Of a stretch of 64,000 bases of DNA, positions 16,178 through 24,185 are shown in pieces. The translations under genes were made by a program, and so were the position numbers. The stretch is from NCBI RefSeq assembly GCF_014202425.1, contig NZ_JACHGT010000020.1, positions 13,181 to 77,180 of the forward strand. Reading direction: 5' to 3'. This DNA comes from Phytomonospora endophytica. GTDB lineage: Bacteria; Actinomycetota; Actinomycetes; Mycobacteriales; Micromonosporaceae. The notes beneath the pieces were generated by a model. That model ran no database searches and had not been told where the DNA came from. It worked only from the letters and a program-made list of their open reading frames with translations. How positions within the stretch are numbered: position 1 is the stretch's first letter; every line of letters begins with the position of its first letter.

Positions 16178-18373
16178 TCACCCCGTTCGGGCGCGCTCGA
16201 TCGTCTCTTCGTAGGCGGATGCCTCGAAGCGGTAGCGGGAATCGACGTGGTGCGATTCCAGGCTCGGCGTGACGTACCAGGTGATCACCTCGCCGTCTCG
16301 TCGGATGTCGGCGTAGGTGGCGCCGCAACCGTCGTGGCATTCTCCACTGTGGATGCGGGTCCGGCCGGTGGAGAGCAGGCGGGGGAGCGCGTCGGCCTCC
16401 AGGCGGGCGTTGGAGACGCCGGGGGAGACCGGGACGCCGTCGACGAGTGGAACCAGGCCCACGTCGGCGATGACCGGCCCGGTCGGCGGTCGCTCCAGGG
16501 ACAGTGCGTGGAAGCCCTCCGTGGCGGCGGTTCGAGGGCGTTTCAGCCAGCGCAGAACCCGGTCGGCCCACGGTTCGGCGTCACCTCGGGGGAGGGCCGC
16601 GACGAGCCGTTTCCGCAGTGTCGCCGGCTCGCCCGGTTTCCATGGCAGGGCTGCGGTCTGGCCCGTTCGCAGTTCGACGGCGAGCCGGGCGACCAGTACC
16701 GGTTCCAGCACGCCGGCGACGTGGGCGAGCGCCCTCCAGGTGGCGAGCGCGTCGGCCCGGTCGAGGAGCAGCGCCCCCCTCGGCGATGGCATTGCCATCG
16801 CCAGGAGGATCCGCGCGGCACCGGCGACGGTCTCGGCATCCGGTCCGGTGGTCAGCGTGGTGGCGAGGTCGGTCGCGTCGGCGATGCGTCCCGCCGATCG
16901 TGGGCTGATGTGGCCGTCGTGCCGGATCGCGTTGCGCCGCAGCCAGTCCGCTGCCGACGGCGTGCCGAGCCGGCTGAGCTGCCGTACCGCGAGGTCGGCG
17001 TCGGGGCCGTCCTCGGCGATCGCGATGAGGGTCTGCTCGTCGCCCGCGGTGGCGAGTTCGAGGACACGCTCGGCGGTGTGGGCACGGGTGGCCCGTTTGA
17101 GTTCCGCCTCGTACTCGCCGGCGTCGAAGCGCACCTCCGGAAAGGGCCACGGGTCACCGGCCATCGTCTGGCGCCACCCGTCCCAGATGACCTGGCCGCC
17201 TTCCTTGCGGATGGTGACGAACAGCCCGCCGCAGCATTCGGGGTCGCAGGCGCCGTTGGCCAGTTCGGTTTCGTGCGGCTCGGCACGGGCGTGCAGCCCG
17301 TTCGCGGAGTCGAGCAGGTACCAGGCATCGCTCGTGGCGAAGAACTCCGCCGTGAGCACCGGCCGCCCGTCCACGAGGACGGACAGGGCCGTCTTGCCCT
17401 CCGCGCCGATGCCCGCGGTTTCGACGCGGAACCCGGCCGACGGCGTCGCGGGCGCGGGGGAACGTCCCAGCACGGCGGTGAGCCGTGCGGCGATCTCCTC
17501 CCGTGTCCCCGGTGGCCAGTCGAGCAGCGCGGGGACGTGGAGGTACAGGTCGTCACGGACGCGTTCGATGAGCCCGTGTTCGGCGACCGGCAGCCGGTCG
17601 CAGACCTCCGCGAAGGCCGCGTAGGCGTCGACGGCGTCGGCGTACCCGGTGAGCCCGCCGCGGAGGCTTCCCGTCCTGACCCTGGGGGCGGACAGCAGGA
17701 TGTGGGCGGCGTTGCGCACGACGACGACCTCGTCCCCGTGCTCCCGCAAGGCGCGCGGCAGGTCGACGGCCCGCGCAACCCGCGGGGCGTTGCCGGTCCA
17801 GTCGTCGGGGCCCGTCATCGAGTGCCGGAGGAGCCAGGGGACGGCCTCGGGTCTGCCGCAGAGCGCGGCGACGGCGAGCCGGGCGGGTCCTCGTTCGCCG
17901 CAGATACCGGCGATCCAGAGGAGATGCCCGGTGGATCCGGGCGGCTCCGCCAGGATCCCGATCGCCGCCGCGCCGGGTTCGTTGGGCAGGAAGGCCAGGT
18001 GCCGCAGCACGTCGGCGTCCTCCGGCCCGGCCCGGCCGCGCAGCATCGTGAGGCCGATCAGCAGCGGAGGCGAGGCACTCGCGTCGCGGATCAGCCACCG
18101 GGCGAGCGCGGCGACGGACTCCTCCGGCCCGAAGTCGTGCTCGTCGGCGTGCCAGCGGCGCCCCGGGAAGCCGATCTCGGCGAGCCGGGTGTGCAGTGAT
18201 CGGTGCGTGCGCCCGGAGAAGCGCCGGATCTCGGCGAGGATGAGGTCGCCGCGTTCCTCGAAGGGCACCGTGTCGGCGTGCTGCTCGGCGGGTTGTTGGA
18301 AGGCGAAGGGGCCATCGCGGTGCTCGGCCAGTTGCGCGACCACGTGTGCGTAGACGGAGTGCGGGCCTGTCAT
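16178..18373 (-). CDS. Unrecognised 731-aa protein with duplicated Cys domain
   Basis: A soluble protein with no signal peptide or membrane segment. A related domain occurs twice, at about residues 336-430 and 641-731: VDG.PV, then a Cys cluster (GACDPECCGG in the first, GECHDGCGA in the second), then TIR or DIRRDG, I.W, and RF-A-Y-E.....RA. The conserved Cys residues may bind a metal. The N-terminal 330 and the middle 200 residues are Leu/Ala-rich helical stretches resembling degenerate repeats. I cannot name a family. The gene is transcribed toward the repeat array and is divergent from the ThuA-like gene, 87 bp away. Confidence 0.7.
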   Translation of the reverse strand: MTGPHSVYAHVVAQLAEHRDGPFAFQQPAEQHADTVPFEERGDLILAEIRRFSGRTHRSLHTRLAEIGFPGRRWHADEHDFGPEESVAALARWLIRDASASPPLLIGLTMLRGRAGPEDADVLRHLAFLPNEPGAAAIGILAEPPGSTGHLLWIAGICGERGPARLAVAALCGRPEAVPWLLRHSMTGPDDWTGNAPRVARAVDLPRALREHGDEVVVVRNAAHILLSAPRVRTGSLRGGLTGYADAVDAYAAFAEVCDRLPVAEHGLIERVRDDLYLHVPALLDWPPGTREEIAARLTAVLGRSPAPATPSAGFRVETAGIGAEGKTALSVLVDGRPVLTAEFFATSDAWYLLDSANGLHARAEPHETELANGACDPECCGGLFVTIRKEGGQVIWDGWRQTMAGDPWPFPEVRFDAGEYEAELKRATRAHTAERVLELATAGDEQTLIAIAEDGPDADLAVRQLSRLGTPSAADWLRRNAIRHDGHISPRSAGRIADATDLATTLTTGPDAETVAGAARILLAMAMPSPRGALLLDRADALATWRALAHVAGVLEPVLVARLAVELRTGQTAALPWKPGEPATLRKRLVAALPRGDAEPWADRVLRWLKRPRTAATEGFHALSLERPPTGPVIADVGLVPLVDGVPVSPGVSNARLEADALPRLLSTGRTRIHSGECHDGCGATYADIRRDGEVITWYVTPSLESHHVDSRYRFEASAYEETIERARTG

Positions 18374-18448
18374 CGGTGCGCGTGGGACTCGTTTCCGTAG
18401 GTCATGCCGTCAATGTCCCACACGCGGGCAAGTCTCCTCGGAAAGCGC

Positions 18449-18454
18449 TATCTT
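18449..18454 (+). promoter_or_regulatory. -10 element, predicted leaderless start of ThuA-like gene
   Basis: TATCTT ends 6 nt before the ATG at 18461. There is no ribosome-binding site in the gap (GGCCGG), and no clear -35 is seen. Confidence 0.5.
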
Positions 18455-18460
18455 GGCCGG

Positions 18461-19111
18461 ATGCGCCTGCTGATCTTCTCGAAGACGACCGGTTTCCGCC
18501 ACGACTCGATCCCCACGGGCGTCGCCGCCGTCGAGGCCCTGGCCGCCGCCAACGGCTACGCGACCGACGCCACCGAGGACGCCGGCGCCTTCACGCCGGA
18601 GAACCTGGCCCGCTACGCCGCCGTCGTCTTCCTGTCGACCTCGGGCGCGCTGTTCGACGACGCCCAGAAGGCAGCGCTGAAGGACTACGTCGAGCGCGGC
18701 GGGGGCTACGTCGGCATCCACGCCGCGTCGACCACCGAGTACGACTGGCCCTGGTACGGCGAGCTCGTCGGCGCCCGCTTCACCCGCCACCCGCGTCCCC
18801 AGGACGGCGTCATCCACATCGAGGACGGCGATCACGACTCCACGAAGCACCTCGGCGCGACCTGGCCGCGCTTCGACGAGTGGTACGAGTTCGCCGAGAA
18901 CCCGCGCGGGCGCGTCAGCGTCCTCCTCACCGTCGATGAGTCCAGCTACGAGGGCGCCGAGATGGGCGCCGACCATCCCCTCGCCTGGTTCCACGAGATC
19001 GGTGGTGGCAAGGCCTTCTACACCGCCCTCGGCCACACCCACGAGTCCTTCGCCGAACCGGAGTTCCTGGCCCACGTCCTCGGCGGGATCCGTTACGCCA
19101 CAGGCGTCTAA
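18461..19111 (+). CDS. ThuA-like domain protein
   Basis: A 216-residue protein of the ThuA-like, glutamine-amidotransferase-fold family. Typical features are MRLLIFSKTTGFRHDSIPTG at the start, YVERGGGYVGIHAAS in the middle, HPLAWFHEIGGGKAFYTALGH and HVLGGIRYATG at the end. Family members are linked to sugar metabolism, but their chemistry is uncertain. ATG 18461 is preferred over the upstream ATG at 18404 because family members start at this point and a -10 lies 6 nt upstream. The stop overlaps the convergent protease stop. There is no signal peptide. Confidence 0.88.
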   Translation: MRLLIFSKTTGFRHDSIPTGVAAVEALAAANGYATDATEDAGAFTPENLARYAAVVFLSTSGALFDDAQKAALKDYVERGGGYVGIHAASTTEYDWPWYGELVGARFTRHPRPQDGVIHIEDGDHDSTKHLGATWPRFDEWYEFAENPRGRVSVLLTVDESSYEGAEMGADHPLAWFHEIGGGKAFYTALGHTHESFAEPEFLAHVLGGIRYATGV

Positions 19112-20055
19112 GGCCGCGTGCCCAGCCGGGTCGGGACGGTCACGACGTCGACGAGCGCGCCCTTGCGCAGCAGGGTGATCTGGAGGCGGCTGCCGATCGC
19201 GGGGCCGAGCATGAGCCGCTGCATGACCTGCATCGACGTCAGCTTCTCCCCGGCCGCCGACAGCAGGACGTCGCCGAGGTAGATGCCCGCGAGACCCGCC
19301 GGGCTGTCGGGGACGACCTCGACGACGCGCAGCCCCTCGCGCTGCCCGAAGCGTTCGGCCAGCGGGGGCGGCAGCGGCACCGGCATCCCGGCGACGCCCA
19401 GGTACGCCCGCCGGACCGAGCCCTCGGTGAGCAGCTCGCCGATGATGCGGCGGGTCGTGGCGTTCACCGGGACGGCGAGGCCGAGTCCGTAACCCGCGAC
19501 GGCGGTGTTGACGCCGACGACCCGGCCGTGGGAGTCGGCGAGGGCGCCGCCGGAGTTGCCGGGGTTGAGTGCCGCGTCGGTCTGGATGACGTCGTCGATG
19601 AGCCGGACGTGTCGACCGTCGCGAGCGGGCAGCGAGCGCCCCAGGCCGGAGACGACGCCGGCGGTGACGGAACCGGCCAGGCCCATGGGGTTGCCGACGG
19701 CGATGACGAGCTGGCCGATGCGCAGTTCGTCGGCGTCGCCGAGTTCCGCGGTGGCGGGACTGGAGCCGTCGGCGCGCAGGACCGCGAGGTCGGAGAGCGG
19801 ATCGGCGCCGACGACGGTGAAGCGCGTCGAGGTGCCGTCGGCGAACGCGGCGGTGCCGTGGTCGGCTCCGGCGACGACATGCGCGCTGGTGAGGAGGAAC
19901 CCGTCGGCGGTGAAGGCGACGGCCGAACCCGCGCCCGTACCGCGCCGGCCGCGGACGGAGAGGGCGGCGACGCTGGGGAGCAGGCGGTCGGCGACGGTGG
20001 TGACGATGCGGCTGTAGGCGTCCATCGCTTCGGTCATGAAGGGCTCAACGCGCAT
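19108..20055 (-). CDS. Trypsin-like serine protease with PDZ domain (HtrA-like)
   Basis: A 315-residue S1C protease. The triad is visible: His59 (LLTSAHVVAG), Asp89 (DPLSDLAVLRAD) and Ser168 (LNPGNSGGAL). A PDZ domain follows (about residues 215-305, EVVPDSPAGLAGIYLGDVLL). No signal peptide or membrane anchor precedes the protease domain, which is unusual for HtrA proteins and suggests a cytoplasmic location. The start is uncertain: ATG 20055 or ATG 20037, neither with a clear ribosome site. Longer upstream frames would run through the nei gene. It lies 10 bp after nei and is probably co-transcribed with it. Confidence 0.88.
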   Translation of the reverse strand: MRVEPFMTEAMDAYSRIVTTVADRLLPSVAALSVRGRRGTGAGSAVAFTADGFLLTSAHVVAGADHGTAAFADGTSTRFTVVGADPLSDLAVLRADGSSPATAELGDADELRIGQLVIAVGNPMGLAGSVTAGVVSGLGRSLPARDGRHVRLIDDVIQTDAALNPGNSGGALADSHGRVVGVNTAVAGYGLGLAVPVNATTRRIIGELLTEGSVRRAYLGVAGMPVPLPPPLAERFGQREGLRVVEVVPDSPAGLAGIYLGDVLLSAAGEKLTSMQVMQRLMLGPAIGSRLQITLLRKGALVDVVTVPTRLGTRP

Positions 20056-20065
20056 CGAAGAAGAT

Positions 20066-20875
20066 CTATGCCTTCTGGCAGACCGGGCACCAGAACAGGT
20101 TCCGCCCCGCCAGCGCGGCCTGCGACACCGAGCTCCCGCACACGTGGCACGGCAGCGAAGCCCGGCGGTAGACGTACACCTCACCGCCGTGGTCGTCGAC
20201 GCGCGGCGGCCGGCCCATCGCCTCGGGCAGGTGCTCCGGGCGGACGGTGTCGATCCGTTTCGCCTCGACGCCCAGGCGCATCAGCGCGACCAGGTCGGCC
20301 CAGATCGCGTCCCACTCCGCGCGGGTGACCGCCCGGCCCTCGCGATACGGGTCGATGCCGTGCCGGAACAGCACCTCGGCGCGGTAGATGTTCCCGACAC
20401 CCGCCACGATCTCCTGGTTCAGCAGCAGCGCGGCGATGCTCGTCCGCGACCTCGACACCCGCCGCCACGCCCGCTCCGGATCGGCGTCCGCTCGCAGCGG
20501 ATCCGGCCCGAGCCGGTCGAGGACCGCCGCCCGCTCACCCTCCCCGATCAGCTCACAGGCCGCCGGCCCGCGCAGATCGGCGAACCAGTCGGCGTTGGCC
20601 AGCCGCAACCGCACCTGCCCGACGACCTCCCCACCGCTCCCCGGCGCGAAGGCGACCTTCCCGTACAGCCCGAGATGGACCCGCACCCAGCCGCGCGGAC
20701 CGAAACCCAGGAACAGGTGCTTCCCATAGGCGTCGGCGCCCTCCATCACCCGCCGGTCCAGCAGCTTCGCGCTCTCCGCGAACCGCCCCTGCGGACTGGT
20801 CACCCGGACCTTCCGCCCGGCGAAGCGCTCGCCGTAGGCACCGGCCAGGCGGTGGATGATGTGGCCTTCGGGCAT
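20066..20875 (-). CDS. nei: Fpg/Nei family DNA glycosylase/AP lyase
   Basis: A 269-residue base-excision-repair glycosylase. The mature N-terminus PEGHIIHRLA provides the catalytic Pro and Glu; MPEGH is typical of the actinobacterial Nei (endonuclease VIII) branch. The helix-two-turn-helix region includes NQEIVAGVGNIYRAEVLF, and a C-terminal zinc finger has CHVCG (near residue 243) and CPVCQ (near 265). It should remove oxidised pyrimidines. The HtrA-like gene follows 10 bp downstream on the same strand. Confidence 0.9.
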   Translation of the reverse strand: MPEGHIIHRLAGAYGERFAGRKVRVTSPQGRFAESAKLLDRRVMEGADAYGKHLFLGFGPRGWVRVHLGLYGKVAFAPGSGGEVVGQVRLRLANADWFADLRGPAACELIGEGERAAVLDRLGPDPLRADADPERAWRRVSRSRTSIAALLLNQEIVAGVGNIYRAEVLFRHGIDPYREGRAVTRAEWDAIWADLVALMRLGVEAKRIDTVRPEHLPEAMGRPPRVDDHGGEVYVYRRASLPCHVCGSSVSQAALAGRNLFWCPVCQKA

Positions 20876-21008
20876 GGGGGCTCCGTTCTGCGCTCCGGGA
20901 GACGCTCCATCCTGCCCCGCCGCCGAAACAGGGCTGCGGGCGCCCGCCCGCCGGGGTTAGGTTTCAGGTTCCGCGTGATCTATGGCTCCCACCCACGGAG
21001 GCTTGTCC

Positions 21009-24000
21009 ATGTCGATCCCGTACGCCCGTTTTCCCACTGTCTCCGGCGACACGGTCGTCTTCGTCGCCCAGGACGACCTGTGGTCGGTCCCGGTGTCCGG
21101 GGGCCGCGCGACGCGGCTCACCTCGGGTGCGGCGGCCGCGTTCCCCGCCTTCTCGCCCGACGGTGCCCACCTCGCCTACATCAGTGCCGCGCACGGTGCT
21201 CCCGAGGTCCACGTCATGGAGTTCGCCACCGGCCGCTCCACGCGGTTGACCTGGCAGGGCGAGTTCGTGTTCTCGGTGTCCTGGTCGCCCGACGGCCGCG
21301 TCGTCCGCTACGGCTCGACGGCCGGGTCGGTGCGGGAACCGCTGCTCTGGGAGGTGCCCGCCCACGCTCCCTTCGGCGGGCCGCTTCGCCTGCCGGAGGG
21401 CTCCGGCATGGCCGTCGGGGGTGGCCCCGGCGAACCGTCCTTTGTGTACCGCCACTGGACCGACCCGGCGCACTGGAAGCGTTACAAGGGCGGCACTCAG
21501 GGCCAGATCTGGTGGGACGAGCACGGCACCGGCGAGTACCGCCGGATCCTCGCCGAGCTCAACGGCAATCTCGCCGGTCCCCGCGTCGCGCACGGCCGCC
21601 TGTTCTTCCTCTCCGACCACGAGGGCACCGGCAACGTCTACAGCGTCGCCTTCGACACCGGTGACCTGCGCCGCCACAGCGATCACGACGGCTTCTACGC
21701 CCGCAACCTCTCCACCGACGGCGAGACTCTCGTCTATCACGCCGGAACCGGTCTGTACGTCCTCGACTCCGCGGCCCCCGACTCGCGGCCCCGCCGCGTC
21801 GAGGTCGATGTCGAGCGGCCGTCCCTGCCCTTCGCCGACACCTTCGTCTCCGCGGCCGAGTTCGCCGAGTCCGCGGCCCTGTCGCCCGACGGCTCGCGGG
21901 TCACGCTCGCGACCCGGGGCAAGCTCTTCGCGTTCGCCCCCGCGAAGGGTCCGGTCCGGCGCCGCGGTGAGACCGCGACCGCCCGCTACCGCATGGTGCG
22001 CCATCTCGACGGCGAGCGCGTGATCGGCCTGGTGAGCGACGCCGGCCCGGAGGAGCGGCTGTTCGTCCTCGGCGAGGACGGCGAGCGCCGCCACGGGCTG
22101 GATCTGGGAGCGGTCGTCGAGTACGCCGTCTCGCCCGACGGTTCCCTTGCCGTGGTGGTGAACCAGCGTTACGAGCTGATCCTCGTCGACCTCGCCGCCG
22201 GTACTTCGCGGGTCCTCGACACCAGCCCGCACGGGCCCCTGCTGGACCCGGTCTTCTCGCCCGACGGTGTCTGGATCGCCTACCGCCACCCGGACGCGGG
22301 CACCGAACCGGAGGGCGAGCCGCGCTCGTCGATCCGGTTGCGCAACGTGGAGACCGGTGAGTGGGCCACGGCCGCCGAGCGCGTCCTGCACGACTTCCGG
22401 CCGGAGTTCGATCCCGAGGGCCACTACCTCTACTTCATCGGCTTCCGCGACTTCAACGGCACCTACGACTCGCTGCACCTCGACGTCGGTTTCGCCAAGG
22501 GTTCGCGGCCGTACGCCCTCGCGCTGCGCCCGGGCCTCGGTTCGCCCTTCGAGGCGGGGGAGCGCGAGGGCGAAGGCGTTGTCCTGGAAGGGATCGCCGA
22601 GCGGATCCACCGCTTCCCGGTTCCCGACGGCCGCTACAAGCGCGTCCTCGGCCTCCCCGGTGGCCGGGCCCTGCTGCTCTCGGGTGTCTCCAGTGAGCAG
22701 CTCGACCGGCGTAAGCCGCCGGGCCGGGTCACCGACACCCTCCAGGTCCTCGACTTCGCGAGCGGTGAGCTGAGCACGGTCGCCGAGAACGTCGCCGACG
22801 TGTGGCTGAGCGCCGACCGGTCGACCTCCATCCACCGCTCCGGCGACGAGTGGCGTGTGCTGCCCGCGGGCAAGGCGCCGTCGGGCGAGGAGGGCCGCCT
22901 CGATCTGAGCCGGGTCAAGCTGTCGGTGCGGCTCGCGGACGAGTGGCGGCAGATCATGCGCGAGTCCTGGCGCGGACTGCGCGACCACTTCTGGACCGCG
23001 GAGATGTCCGGTGTGGACTGGGATGGTGTCTACGCCGAGTACGAGCCGCTGCTGTCCACAGTGGCCACACGCCGGGAACTCGGGGACCTGATCCTGGAGT
23101 TCCACGCCGAACTGGGCACCTCGCACACCTACCACCAGTTCGAGCCGCCGGTGCCCGGCGACCGGCGCTCCGTCGGCCGGCTCGGCGCCGACCTCGTCCG
23201 AGACGACGAGAACGGCACCTGGCGGGTGTCGGCACTCGTGGGCGGCGACCGCTGGAACCCCGAGGCGACCTCGCCGCTGCACGTGGCCGGCGTCGTCGAC
23301 GGGGACGAGATCCTCGCCGTGAACGGTGTGGGCGTCGATGCCGACCACGGGCCCGCCGCCGCGCTGGTCAACCAGGCCGGGGCACCGGTCGAGCTGACCG
23401 TGCGCGGGCCCGACGGCTCGCGGGACGTCGTGGTCACACCGGTCGGTGAGGAGTACGCCGGGCGCTACAGCGACGCGGTCGCCGCGAACCGGCGCAGGGT
23501 CCACGAGGCGACCGGCGGGCGCGTCGGGTACGTCAGCGTGCCGGGGATGTTCCCGAACGGTTTCGGCTACTTCATGCGCGACTACCTCGCCGAGTTCGAC
23601 CGCGAGGGCCTGATCGTCGACGCCCGGAACAACTCCGGCGGCCACCTGTCCCCGCTGGTGCTGGAGAAACTCGCCCGCCGCAGGGTCGGTCAGACCCACT
23701 GGCGGCACGGCCGTACTCAGCCCTACCCGCTCGAATCGCCGCGCGGGCCGCTGGTGGGTCTCGTCAACGAGTACTGCGGCTCCGACGGCGACATGTTCGC
23801 GCAGGCCTTCCGGCTGATGGGTCTCGGCCCGCTGGTCGGCGCCCGCACGTGGGGAGGCGTTATCGGCAGCACGCGTCTCCAGCGGCTGGTCGACGGCTCG
23901 ACCACCTTCACCCCGATGATGGCGATCTCCTTCGATGAGGCCTACTGGAGCGTCGAAAACCACGGTGTGGCACCGGATGTGGAGGTCTGGCGCACCCCGC

Positions 24001-24143
24001 AGGACTACGCCGCCGGACGCGACCCGCAACTGGAGACCGCGATCGAACTGGCCCTGACCGAACTGGAGAAGCGGCCGCCCTACGAGCACCGGGCGGCCCC
24101 ACTGCCGGTGAAGACCCGCCCGGCGTTGCCGCCGCGTCCCTGA
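21009..24143 (+). CDS. S41 family tricorn-type peptidase
   Basis: A 1044-residue protein with tricorn protease architecture: N-terminal beta-propeller repeats (about residues 10-620, many SPDG blades), a PDZ-like segment (about 745-820, LHVAGVVDGDEILAVNGVG) and a C-terminal S41 catalytic domain. Catalytic candidates are His706 (TSHTYHQF) and Ser925 (YCGSDGDMFA). It should degrade oligopeptides in the cytoplasm downstream of larger proteases; there is no signal peptide. ATG 21009 is preceded by GGAG at an 8-nt spacing. It converges on a prolyl oligopeptidase gene across a shared terminator. Confidence 0.93.
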   Translation: MSIPYARFPTVSGDTVVFVAQDDLWSVPVSGGRATRLTSGAAAAFPAFSPDGAHLAYISAAHGAPEVHVMEFATGRSTRLTWQGEFVFSVSWSPDGRVVRYGSTAGSVREPLLWEVPAHAPFGGPLRLPEGSGMAVGGGPGEPSFVYRHWTDPAHWKRYKGGTQGQIWWDEHGTGEYRRILAELNGNLAGPRVAHGRLFFLSDHEGTGNVYSVAFDTGDLRRHSDHDGFYARNLSTDGETLVYHAGTGLYVLDSAAPDSRPRRVEVDVERPSLPFADTFVSAAEFAESAALSPDGSRVTLATRGKLFAFAPAKGPVRRRGETATARYRMVRHLDGERVIGLVSDAGPEERLFVLGEDGERRHGLDLGAVVEYAVSPDGSLAVVVNQRYELILVDLAAGTSRVLDTSPHGPLLDPVFSPDGVWIAYRHPDAGTEPEGEPRSSIRLRNVETGEWATAAERVLHDFRPEFDPEGHYLYFIGFRDFNGTYDSLHLDVGFAKGSRPYALALRPGLGSPFEAGEREGEGVVLEGIAERIHRFPVPDGRYKRVLGLPGGRALLLSGVSSEQLDRRKPPGRVTDTLQVLDFASGELSTVAENVADVWLSADRSTSIHRSGDEWRVLPAGKAPSGEEGRLDLSRVKLSVRLADEWRQIMRESWRGLRDHFWTAEMSGVDWDGVYAEYEPLLSTVATRRELGDLILEFHAELGTSHTYHQFEPPVPGDRRSVGRLGADLVRDDENGTWRVSALVGGDRWNPEATSPLHVAGVVDGDEILAVNGVGVDADHGPAAALVNQAGAPVELTVRGPDGSRDVVVTPVGEEYAGRYSDAVAANRRRVHEATGGRVGYVSVPGMFPNGFGYFMRDYLAEFDREGLIVDARNNSGGHLSPLVLEKLARRRVGQTHWRHGRTQPYPLESPRGPLVGLVNEYCGSDGDMFAQAFRLMGLGPLVGARTWGGVIGSTRLQRLVDGSTTFTPMMAISFDEAYWSVENHGVAPDVEVWRTPQDYAAGRDPQLETAIELALTELEKRPPYEHRAAPLPVKTRPALPPRP

Positions 24144-24150
24144 CCCGCGA

Positions 24151-24181
24151 CCGGGTGCCGTCCACAGCGGATGGCACCCGG
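24151..24181. terminator. Bidirectional hairpin terminator
   Basis: Arms of 13 bp (24151-24163 and 24169-24181, CCGGGTGCC type) with one mismatch around a 5-nt loop, placed exactly between the converging tricorn and prolyl oligopeptidase genes. Confidence 0.75.
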
Positions 24182-24185
24182 TGCG

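Noticed and set aside
20964-24089. 1041-codon minus-strand frame opposite the tricorn-type peptidase
   Set aside because: A GC-rich antisense shadow; the plus strand carries a full propeller, PDZ and S41 domain set.
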